Shown here: one piece after another, positions 1 to 5,402 of the stretch
Layout: the number at the start of each line of letters is the position of its first letter
Position numbering within the stretch: the first letter of the stretch is position 1
From: an uncultured Bacilli bacterium
GTDB taxonomy: Bacteria; Bacillota_I; Bacilli_A; RF39; UBA660
Direction of reading: 5' to 3'
NCBI GenBank assembly: GCA_947628075.1
Contig: CANQYF010000044.1
Span: 1 to 7,091, forward strand
Length of the DNA stretch: 7,091 bases
Notes under the pieces: generated by a model
What the model saw: only the letters and a program-made list of their open reading frames with translations
What the model was told of the DNA's origin: nothing
Databases searched by the model: none
Program-made: the position numbers and the translations under genes

Positions 1-363
1 CTAAACCTTTAGTTTCTTCTTTTGGAATTATAGGTACATCTTTTGATACAGCTAAACCAATATAATCGTAATCAAAACATGTAAATGTTTGATGATCTTT
101 TAACTCAATCGCTTTCTTTATAAACCAATTTTGTGGATCTGATAGAGAAACCCTATCTTTATGAATATCTTCATCATAATACATCCATTCTTTACCTTGC
201 GGTATATCAAGTTTAAATGATGCATCATCATAACTAAAATTTATGCCTTTTTTTCAAGATAATCTCTTGATGCAATTACTTTTGATTGCAAAATTTTATT
301 AATTCTTTCATAAGTTTTTTCATTATTTATGCTTCCAATTTGATGAATATAAAAATCTATCAT
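1..363 (-). pseudogene. Hypothetical protein gene with a frame change, 3' end outside the window
   Basis: An ATG at 363-361 follows a good ribosome binding site (AAGGTGA, 5-6 bases upstream). It opens 40 codons, beginning MIDFYIHQIGSINNEKTYER and ending at TAA 243-241. The -1 frame is open from 253 to the window edge and continues with similar composition (GINFSYDDASFKLDIPQG and onward), so the two pieces read as one protein of at least 120 residues. The change of frame falls in a run of seven A's; one more A would restore a single frame. The -1 piece is preceded directly by TGA, and its first ATG is at 184, so it does not look like an independent gene. I do not recognise the family. The N-terminal pattern H...I..IL.S..I.SRDYL is loosely like ADP-ribosyltransferase-fold proteins such as DarT or Tpt1, but this is weak. 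It could be a pseudogene, an assembly indel or a frameshifted gene. Confidence 0.6.
247..253 (-). other. Slippery heptamer A AAA AAG at the frame change
   Basis: Read in the frame of the upstream ATG the codons are GAA AAA AAG GCA TAA, so the heptamer is A AAA AAG, the motif used for -1 frameshifting in E. coli dnaX. A -1 slip continues into the long open frame. A 6-bp hairpin (ATGATG, loop ATG, CATCAT, 217-231) begins 15 bases downstream, which is farther than is usual for a stimulator. No strong Shine-Dalgarno-like stimulator is seen upstream. A simple indel in the A run explains the data equally well or better. Confidence 0.35.
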
Positions 364-385
364 TTATGTCACCTTCTATTGTTTT

Positions 386-428
386 ATTTTCCTCATTTTC
401 AAAAAAATGAGGAATAAATGAGGAAAAT
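386..428. repeat. Operator-like triple repeat TTCCTCATTT upstream of the frameshifted gene
   Basis: Three copies of one 10-mer lie in 43 bases. TTCCTCATTT is at 389-398; its reverse complement AAATGAGGAA is at 405-414 and again at 416-425. The two direct copies are 11 bases apart, close to one helical turn. The outer copies form a perfect 13-bp inverted repeat (386-398 with 416-428). On the minus strand this lies 23-65 bases upstream of the ATG at 363, where a repressor operator or leader hairpin would sit. No associated regulator is visible. Confidence 0.5.
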
Positions 429-432
429 TTTC

Positions 433-496
433 AGTTTTTATGGTTAATTTATACTTTTTTTAGATTATCAAATCCTCGCAAACCCTTATAAAAACT
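433..496 (-). repeat. Interrupted inverted repeat just after the secA stop
   Basis: AGTTTTTAT at 433-441 pairs with ATAAAAACT at 488-496 (9 bp). After a three-base bulge (485-487) GGTT at 442-445 pairs with AACC at 481-484. The loop contains a smaller hairpin (GATT 463-466, AATC 471-474). No T tract follows on the minus strand, so it does not look like a normal intrinsic terminator for secA. It may be a structured 3' end, a leader for the next gene, or a chance AT-rich fold. Confidence 0.35.
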
Positions 497-497
497 A

Positions 498-2984
498 CTA
501 TTTACCACAGCAATTTTTGTATTTCTTACCTGACCCACAAGGACATAAATCATTTCGTCCAATTTTACTAACCCTTTTAGGAGAATTTTTAACAGTTTCT
601 TTACCGTCATTAGCTACGCCTTTTAAGGTTTGTTTTCTTTCGGTATTTTGTTTTACTTCTGCTTTAAGTAAAAATTGTGCTGTTAAATCTTCGATCTTAA
701 TTAAAAGATTATCAAACATTTCAAAGCCTTCCATAGTATAAGCTTGGATTGGATTTGTTTGACTGTAACCTCTTAACCCAATACCTTCTTTTAAATGCTC
801 CATAGCACTCATATGATCAACCCAGTTAGAATCAATAATTCTTAAAGATATAGCTTTTTCAAAGTCATTCATAATTGGGGTATCTACCATTTTCTTTTCG
901 TAATCTTTAATTATTAAACCAAAAATTTTATCTTGTATTTCATTTTCATTTAAATCTTTTACTTCATTTAAATTTAAAGCATTATTTTTTAAATAATTAG
1001 CATTTACATATTCCACTAACTCTTTTTTTCCATCAGAAGTTAATTTTCCATCTTTAGAAGAATGTGTCTCAATTAAGTTAGAAATAGTATTTTTAAATAC
1101 TTCCAATATGCTTTCATGAATACTTTCTGATTCCAATATTTCGTTTCTTCTATTATAAATAATTTCTCTTTGTTCATTTAAAACATTGTCATAATCCAGC
1201 AAAGTTTTTCTTATATCATAGTTGTTACCTTCAACTTTCTTTTGAGCTGATTCAATACTTTTAGTTAAAGCTTTAGATCTAATTGCTTGTGTTTCTTCAA
1301 TGCCTAAAGATGTTAACATACTTTTAATTCTTTCGGTTCCAAAACGACGCATTAAATCATCTTCAAAAGATACAAAAAATTGACTTTTACCTGGATCTCC
1401 TTGACGTCCTGCCCGACCACGAAGTTGGTTATCAATACGTCTTGATTCATGTCTTTCTGTTCCAACTACACAAAGGCCTCCTAATTCGACAACGCCTTCA
1501 CCTAGTTTGATATCTGTTCCACGACCAGCCATATTAGTTGCTAGTGTTATAGCACCCTTTTCACCAGCTTTAGCAATTATCTCAGCTTCTCTTTCATGAT
1601 TTTTAGCATTTAAAACTTCATGTTTTAAACCTGCTTTTTTTAAAAGCCCACTTAAATATTCATTAGCCTCAACGGAAATAGTACCAATTAATATAGGTTC
1701 TCCGGTAGCATGAATCTCTTTTACATAATTTATAATAGCGTTATATTTACCCTTACTAGTTGCATAAACTAAATCAGCATAATCTTCTCTTATAACCTCT
1801 TTATTAGTAGGTATTTCAATAACATACATATTATAAATATTTCTAAATTCTTCTTCTTCAGTTTTAGCTGTACCAGTCATACCAGCAAGTTTTTTATACA
1901 TTCTAAATAAATTTTGAAATGTAATTGTAGCCATTGTCTTAGTTTCAGTATTTATAGTTACGTTTTCTTTAGCTTCAATTGCTTGATGTAAGCCATCACT
2001 AAATTGTCTACCATGCATAAGTCTACCAGTAAATTGGTCAACAATAATAACTTCATCGTTTTGAACTACGTAATCTACATCTTTTTTAAATCCATAATTG
2101 GCTTTTAAAGCTTGATTTAAATGATGTACTAAAGCAGTATTATCTAAATCATATAAGTTTTTTAAATTGAAAATATTTTCAATTTTTTTGCTTCCTTCTT
2201 CCGTTAAAGAAACATTTTTAGTTTTTACATCAATATCATAATCTTCTACTTCTTTTAATCTTTTTACTGCTCTATCAGCATCTACATATAAATTACGTGA
2301 ATTCATCTTACCACCACTTATAATAAGTGGAGTTCTAGCTTCATCAATTAAGATAGAATCGACTTCATCAATAATACAATAATTAAGTTTTCTTTGAACA
2401 CGGTCTTCACTTCTTACTACCATATTATCTCTTAAGTAATCAAATCCAACTTCATTATTTGTCGAATATAGAATATCAGCATTATAAGCTTCTTGCTTCT
2501 CTTTTGTTGACATTTCTCTTAAGTTAACTCCAACTGATACTCCTAATAAGTCATAAGCAGGTTTCATCCATTCAGCGTTACGACTTGATAAATATTCATT
2601 AGTTGTAACTACATGTACTCCTTCGCCAGTTAAAGCGTTTACATAAGCTGGTAAAATAGTAGTTAAAGTTTTACCTTCACCAGTTTTCATTTCCGCAATA
2701 TTACCATAATGAATAGCTAGTCCCCCTAAAAGTTGAACATAATATGCTTTTTCACCAATCGTCCTATAAGCAGCTTCTCTTGCTAAAGCAAAAGCCTCAA
2801 CTAAAATATCGTCTAAAGTTTCGCCATTTTTTAGACGTTCTTTAAACTCCTCGGTTTTCTTTTTAAAATCAGCATCTTTTAATTTTTGCATTTCTTCATC
2901 TAAAGCAACGATTTGATCTGCTAATTTTTCAAATCTTTTTAATTCTTTATACTCACTATCAAATAATTTTTTAAATAGTCCCAT
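498..2984 (-). CDS. secA: Preprotein translocase ATPase SecA
   Basis: SecA is the ATP-driven motor that pushes unfolded preproteins through the SecYEG channel at the cytoplasmic membrane. The 828-residue product is close to the usual length (B. subtilis 841). In order: nucleotide-binding domain 1 with Walker A MKTGEGKT (about 99-106) and Walker B IIDEVDS (about 204-210); the preprotein-binding region with FTGRLMHGRQFSDGLHQAIE; LAGMTGTA; domain 2 with TNMAGRGTDI and QLRGRAGRQGDPG; the helical scaffold with DSNWVDHMSAMEHLKEGIGL; and a C-terminal zinc tail CPCGSGKKYKNCC, a C-x-C-x8-C-C pattern that binds SecB or ribosomes in relatives. The ATG at 2984 (MGLFKKLFD) is chosen because AGGTGG lies three bases upstream and MGLF is the family-typical start. 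An ATG at 2996 falls on the predicted transcript start. It has its own promoter and follows hpf, as in B. subtilis. Tryptophan codons are TGG. Confidence 0.98.
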   Translation of the reverse strand: MGLFKKLFDSEYKELKRFEKLADQIVALDEEMQKLKDADFKKKTEEFKERLKNGETLDDILVEAFALAREAAYRTIGEKAYYVQLLGGLAIHYGNIAEMKTGEGKTLTTILPAYVNALTGEGVHVVTTNEYLSSRNAEWMKPAYDLLGVSVGVNLREMSTKEKQEAYNADILYSTNNEVGFDYLRDNMVVRSEDRVQRKLNYCIIDEVDSILIDEARTPLIISGGKMNSRNLYVDADRAVKRLKEVEDYDIDVKTKNVSLTEEGSKKIENIFNLKNLYDLDNTALVHHLNQALKANYGFKKDVDYVVQNDEVIIVDQFTGRLMHGRQFSDGLHQAIEAKENVTINTETKTMATITFQNLFRMYKKLAGMTGTAKTEEEEFRNIYNMYVIEIPTNKEVIREDYADLVYATSKGKYNAIINYVKEIHATGEPILIGTISVEANEYLSGLLKKAGLKHEVLNAKNHEREAEIIAKAGEKGAITLATNMAGRGTDIKLGEGVVELGGLCVVGTERHESRRIDNQLRGRAGRQGDPGKSQFFVSFEDDLMRRFGTERIKSMLTSLGIEETQAIRSKALTKSIESAQKKVEGNNYDIRKTLLDYDNVLNEQREIIYNRRNEILESESIHESILEVFKNTISNLIETHSSKDGKLTSDGKKELVEYVNANYLKNNALNLNEVKDLNENEIQDKIFGLIIKDYEKKMVDTPIMNDFEKAISLRIIDSNWVDHMSAMEHLKEGIGLRGYSQTNPIQAYTMEGFEMFDNLLIKIEDLTAQFLLKAEVKQNTERKQTLKGVANDGKETVKNSPKRVSKIGRNDLCPCGSGKKYKNCCGK

Positions 2985-3001
2985 AATCCACCTCATTGTT
3001 T

Positions 3002-3030
3002 ATTATATCATACCACTAAAAAAGATTAAA
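3002..3030 (-). promoter_or_regulatory. secA promoter, extended -10
   Basis: The minus strand has TGATATAAT (-10 at 3002-3007, TGA extension at 3008-3010). At a 17-base spacer the -35 position reads TTTAAT (3025-3030), a poor match, so the extended -10 probably does most of the work. The predicted transcript start, near 2995, leaves a leader of only about 11 bases holding the AGGTGG ribosome binding site. The -35 region overlaps the hpf terminator stem. Confidence 0.65.
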
Positions 3031-3045
3031 CAAATTTGTTTAACC
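3018..3045 (-). terminator. Intrinsic terminator after hpf
   Basis: On the minus strand GGTTAAACAAA and TTTGTTTAATC (3024-3045) form an 11-bp nearly perfect palindrome with one G-U pair. It is followed directly by TTTTTT (3018-3023). It lies 24 bases beyond the hpf stop. The stem is AT-rich, so termination may be partial. Confidence 0.65.
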
Positions 3046-3068
3046 TTAATTAATGTTTATAGAATAAT

Positions 3069-3599
3069 TTATTTAACATTTAATAATCCATATTTGTTAT
3101 CTTTTCTTTTATATAAAACTGATACACATTCTTCATTAATATTTTTAAAAACAAAGAAATCATGATTTAAAAGATTCATTTGAAGAATAGCTTCTTCTTC
3201 ATCCATTGGTTTAGTATCAATATCTTTTCTTTTTATTATTTTTGAATCTTCTTCCTCTTCTTCAACATCAAAATCTAATATTAATTCTGAAATTTCTTTT
3301 TGATCATATTTATTTTTTATCCGATCCTTATTTTTTCTTATTTGTCTTTCTAATTTATCAACCACTAAATCAATCGCTGCATATAGATCTTTATCTGACT
3401 CTTCTCCTCTTAAAATAAATTTCTTAAGGGGAATAGTGACTTCAATCGTTTGTAAATTATTTTTACTTCTTATAACTACTTTGCATTCAATATCTTGATG
3501 GTTTTCATAATATTTATCTAATTTACTTAATTTTGATTCAATATAATCTTTAATAGCTTTTGTAACAGTTAATTTATCTCCTCTAATAATATATTTCAT
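3069..3599 (-). CDS. hpf: Ribosome hibernation promoting factor, long form
   Basis: Long-form HPF binds the small ribosomal subunit in the decoding and tRNA channel and, through its C-terminal domain, pairs 70S ribosomes into inactive 100S dimers in stationary phase or stress. The 176-residue protein shows both parts. Residues about 1-105 (MKYIIRGDKLTVTKAIKDYI, SKLSKLDKYY) are the RaiA/HPF fold. An acidic linker (DFDVEEEEEDS) leads to a C-terminal dimerisation domain at about 120-176 with KPMDEEEAILQMNLLNHDFFVFKN and LYKRKDNKYGLLNVK, highly typical of the family. The start at 3599 is chosen because GGAG lies nine bases upstream and MKYIIRG matches the family. An in-frame TTG at 3614 lies on the ribosome binding site itself. 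The gene has its own promoter and terminator and precedes secA, a conserved Firmicutes order. Confidence 0.95.
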   Translation of the reverse strand: MKYIIRGDKLTVTKAIKDYIESKLSKLDKYYENHQDIECKVVIRSKNNLQTIEVTIPLKKFILRGEESDKDLYAAIDLVVDKLERQIRKNKDRIKNKYDQKEISELILDFDVEEEEEDSKIIKRKDIDTKPMDEEEAILQMNLLNHDFFVFKNINEECVSVLYKRKDNKYGLLNVK

Positions 3600-3618
3600 T
3601 ATAATCATCTCCAATCTA

Positions 3619-3627
3619 ATTATATCA
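3619..3627 (-). promoter_or_regulatory. hpf promoter, extended -10 TGATATAAT
   Basis: TATAAT is at 3619-3624 with TGA at 3625-3627, the same nonamer used before secA and rpiB. No good -35 is seen; at a 17-base spacer the sequence is TTTTAA (3642-3647). The predicted transcript start near 3612 gives a leader of about 13 bases that begins at the GGAG ribosome binding site. Confidence 0.6.
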
Positions 3628-3628
3628 T

Positions 3629-3656
3629 AAAAAAATACTCTTTAAAATAAAAAGAG
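3629..3656 (-). terminator. Weak intrinsic terminator after csp
   Basis: On the minus strand CTCTTT (3651-3656) and AAAGAG (3638-3643) flank a 7-base loop, followed by TATTTTTTT (3629-3637). It ends just before the hpf -10 element. The stem is short, so leakage into hpf is possible. Confidence 0.5.
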
Positions 3657-3727
3657 ATGAACACAAATTCAACTCTAATTTTAAAAACAAAAATCAAATA
3701 CTGCTAATCTTGGAAGTATACAAATTC

Positions 3728-3940
3728 CTAAGCTATTGTTTTTTGTTCTTCTACTACATCAACAGCTTGTAAGCCTTTAGCAGTTTCAACAAGTTTAAAA
3801 TTTACTAATGCACCTTCAGTTAAAGTCTTATAACCTTCTTTAACAATTGCTGAATAGTGTACAAAAATATCTTCTAAATCTTCATATTCAATAAATCCAT
3901 AACCTTTATCATTATTGAACCATTTCACTTTTCCATGCAT
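3728..3940 (-). CDS. csp: Cold-shock domain protein (CspA family)
   Basis: This is a 70-residue single cold-shock domain, the usual size. Such proteins bind single-stranded RNA and DNA and act as RNA chaperones that keep transcripts unfolded during cold or growth transitions. The protein starts MHGKVKWFNNDKGYGFIEYE. RNP1 is KGYGFI (about residues 12-17) and RNP2 is DIFVHYSAI (about 24-32), with the conserved aromatic residues in place. It ends in VDVVEEQKTIA. The start at 3940 is supported by a strong GAGGTGGG site about five bases upstream; an upstream in-frame ATG at 3970 has no such site and would add ten residues foreign to the family. A single-gene unit is likely, with a promoter at 3969-3997 and a weak terminator at 3629-3656. 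Which csp paralogue it is cannot be told. Confidence 0.95.
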   Translation of the reverse strand: MHGKVKWFNNDKGYGFIEYEDLEDIFVHYSAIVKEGYKTLTEGALVNFKLVETAKGLQAVDVVEEQKTIA

Positions 3941-3968
3941 ACTTCCCACCTCTTTTCTCGATAAAATC

Positions 3969-3997
3969 ATTATGTCAAATTATTTGATATAAATCAA
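3969..3997 (-). promoter_or_regulatory. csp promoter
   Basis: The minus strand carries TTGATT (-35, 3992-3997), a 17-base spacer, then CATAAT (-10, 3969-3974) preceded by TGA, an extended -10. This is a good vegetative sigma-A type match at ideal spacing. The predicted start near 3962 gives a leader of about 20 bases with the GAGGTGGG ribosome site, so the long leader of E. coli cspA is not needed here. Confidence 0.65.
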
Positions 3998-4006
3998 TTA
4001 AAATCG

Positions 4007-4033
4007 TACGCCAGAATTCGACAAACTTCGTGG
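4007..4033 (-). promoter_or_regulatory. Three boxes at 10-base spacing resembling tandem Spo0A boxes
   Basis: On the minus strand the order is CCACGAA (4027-4033), TGTCGAA (4017-4023) and TGGCGTA (4007-4013), each separated by three bases. TGTCGAA is an exact 0A box (family consensus TGTCGAA or TGNCGAA); the other two match partly. Tandem 0A boxes at 10-base spacing are the known Spo0A dimer arrangement. The block is unusually G+C-rich for the gap and ends nine bases upstream of the csp -35. Function is inferred only. Confidence 0.4.
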
Positions 4034-4084
4034 GACTTTTAAATAATAACAAATATAAAGTTCTTTTAAAAGATTTTTTCCTAA

Positions 4085-4681
4085 TTATTTTTTCACTTGA
4101 CAGTTATTTTTCAATAAATTCAAAATTAAATTATCACTTTCTTCAAAATAATAATAATTTAATTTAATTTTATTTAATATATTTATTACCTCTTCATATT
4201 TTTTACCATAAATAAAGATTTCTTTTTTATTTAAACATTTTAATATATTAATAATTAAATTTCTATTAATAAAATTATTTTCATAAATATTAAATTTTAT
4301 TTTACCTAAATCATCTATATAATAAATACTAAAATAAGTATCATTATAATTTAAATATAATTTATTTTTTCTCATTTCTAAAAATTCATATTCATATTTA
4401 AATTTTATTTTTTTATAATTTATTTCTTCTAATAAATTTAATAATGCTAATTTATCTATTTTTGTATAATCTTTATTAAGAATTACTAAAATATTATTAT
4501 TAAAAATACCTTTATTTAATTGGTTTTTATTAATAATTTGTTGAAAGATTTTACTAAATTTATCATTATCTTTTACTTTACCATTTTTTAATGTATCTTT
4601 ATATGGCTTTATTTTTAATATTTTATTTTCTTCTTTTAAATATAAATTTATATAATCATCTAAATATAATATATATTCCAT
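4085..4681 (-). CDS. Hypothetical protein, very AT-rich; possibly a degenerate actin-like (MreB/Mbl) protein
   Basis: The product has 198 residues, is rich in Lys, Asn, Ile, Leu and Tyr, and has no signal peptide or clear membrane segment. It opens with ATG 4681 after a perfect AGGAGG site four bases upstream, so it is probably expressed. Codons are extreme: several 60-base lines hold only 5-6 G or C, well below the neighbours. I do not recognise the family with confidence. By eye the order of elements recalls the first half of MreB/Mbl: a short beta start (ILYLDDYINLYL), KNGKVKDND like the R-x-G-x-I-x-D segment, ILVILNKDYTKIDKLALLNL like the P-x-x-x-T-x-x-E-R-R segment, and LYLNYNDTYFSIYYI where DxGGGTT would be. 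The phosphate-binding glycines are missing, so it should not hold ATP as actin does. In Bacillus, mbl lies a little downstream of spoIIQ, which fits loosely. This is inference. Confidence 0.8.
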   Translation of the reverse strand: MEYILYLDDYINLYLKEENKILKIKPYKDTLKNGKVKDNDKFSKIFQQIINKNQLNKGIFNNNILVILNKDYTKIDKLALLNLLEEINYKKIKFKYEYEFLEMRKNKLYLNYNDTYFSIYYIDDLGKIKFNIYENNFINRNLIINILKCLNKKEIFIYGKKYEEVINILNKIKLNYYYFEESDNLILNLLKNNCQVKK

Positions 4682-4693
4682 AAATCCTCCTAT

Positions 4694-4720
4694 AAAAAAA
4701 TTCCCATAGTTGGAAATTTT
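4694..4720 (-). terminator. Intrinsic terminator overlapping the end of spoIIQ
   Basis: On the minus strand AAAATTTCC (4712-4720), loop AACTAT, and GGGAATTTT (4697-4705) form a 9-bp stem with one G-U pair that continues into a T run (4694-4700). It begins on the last base of the spoIIQ stop codon and ends just before the AGGAGG site of the next gene. Confidence 0.65.
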
Positions 4721-5361
4721 TATTCAAAATTAGTTATTTTAGCTCCAATAAATTGTTCAGGATCTATATGTTCATTATTATGATATACTTCGAAAAGGCA
4801 TGTCATTTTTTCATTATTTATGGCATTATTTTGACTCATACCTAAAACTGTTCCACTTGTAATTTCATCACCAACAGAAACCTCGATATCTTTTATTCCA
4901 TAATAATATGTTCTTATATTATTAGTATGCTCTACTACTATTACTTTGTTAAAAAATTCATCATCTAATATATCTGTTACTTTACCAGCAAATACTGTTT
5001 TAACTTCAAATTCTTTATCTCCTTCATATAAAACACCAGTATTAGGTAAATATGTTCTTTCATAGTATATTAAACTATTTTTTTGAGTTTCTATATCACT
5101 ATCTTTACTATAGTAATGAACTCCTATCTTAACATTATCAGTATCAACTGGTGATTCAATTGTACTTGAGGCAATTGTATCCTCAACCACAACACTTTCT
5201 ACATTATCATCTAAAATTTCTGTTCCAAAATCATACTCTTTTCCCATTAATGTAAGATCTCTTCCCAGCATTACAACGCCAGTAAATATACTAATGGTAA
5301 TTAAAAGATATAATGTCGGTAAAACAAATCCTTTCAATTTTCTTCTTTTCAAAATCTTCAC
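4720..5361 (-). CDS. spoIIQ: SpoIIQ-like degenerate M23 (LytM) family protein
   Basis: SpoIIQ is a forespore membrane protein that reaches across the gap to SpoIIIAH in the mother cell, helping engulfment and forming the feeding channel. Here a basic N-terminus (KRRKLKG) precedes one membrane segment (about residues 12-32), a spacer, and an M23-like beta domain at about 108-205 (TVFAGKVTDILDDEFFNKVIVVEH, VSVGDEITSGTVLG, LFEVYHNNEHIDPEQF). The usual first zinc motif (H-x3-D) is replaced by TGVLYEGD, and the second H-x-H is replaced by T-C-L just before FEV, so peptidase activity is unlikely. This agrees with a structural role. The start is uncertain: GTG at 5361 lies almost on the AGGACGG site, while TTG at 5352 has better spacing (about nine bases) and gives 210 residues. 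It follows spoIID, as in Bacillus, and ends on a terminator. Confidence 0.85.
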   Translation of the reverse strand: MKILKRRKLKGFVLPTLYLLITISIFTGVVMLGRDLTLMGKEYDFGTEILDDNVESVVVEDTIASSTIESPVDTDNVKIGVHYYSKDSDIETQKNSLIYYERTYLPNTGVLYEGDKEFEVKTVFAGKVTDILDDEFFNKVIVVEHTNNIRTYYYGIKDIEVSVGDEITSGTVLGMSQNNAINNEKMTCLFEVYHNNEHIDPEQFIGAKITNFE

Positions 5362-5390
5362 CGTCCTACTTAAAGTATTGACGGTTTTTT
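5360..5390 (+). terminator. Hairpin with T run on the plus strand in the spoIID-spoIIQ gap
   Basis: ACCGTC (5360-5365) and GACGGT (5380-5385) form a 6-bp G+C-rich stem followed on the plus strand by TTTTTT (5385-5390). It looks like an intrinsic terminator for antisense transcription. On the minus strand the same hairpin in a spoIID read-through transcript would hide the spoIIQ ribosome site and GTG. No plus-strand gene needs it. Confidence 0.4.
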
Positions 5391-5402
5391 CTAACTTTAT
5401 AC
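5373..5402 (-). promoter_or_regulatory. Candidate forespore sigma-F/sigma-G promoter of spoIIQ
   Basis: GTATA (5398-5402) begins directly after the spoIID stop. After 15 bases comes GTCAATACTT (5373-5382). The known sigma-F pattern is about GywTA, 15-16 bases, GgnrAnAnTw: the -35 fits fully and the -10 fits with one change. In B. subtilis spoIIQ is sigma-F driven. The predicted start, near 5366, leaves a short leader beginning at the AGGAC site and favours the TTG start at 5352. Confidence 0.45.

Noticed and set aside
517..741. Plus-strand open frame opposite the 3' end of secA
   Set aside because: It lies wholly inside secA on the other strand and has no ribosome site; its sequence is the reverse of the conserved zinc tail.
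2457..2466. A perfect TTTGTCGAAT Spo0A-box match inside secA
   Set aside because: It sits alone within the coding region on the plus strand and encodes conserved SecA residues; it shows that single boxes occur by chance.
3657..3727. Small RNA in the csp-hpf gap
   Set aside because: Only AT-rich sequence without a promoter or stable fold apart from the csp terminator at its low-coordinate side.
4065..4080. Palindrome TCTTTTAAAAGA after the unknown gene, as a terminator
   Set aside because: On the minus strand it is followed by CTTTATATTTG and not a clean T run; the T run lies on the plus side, where no gene needs it. Too weak to list.
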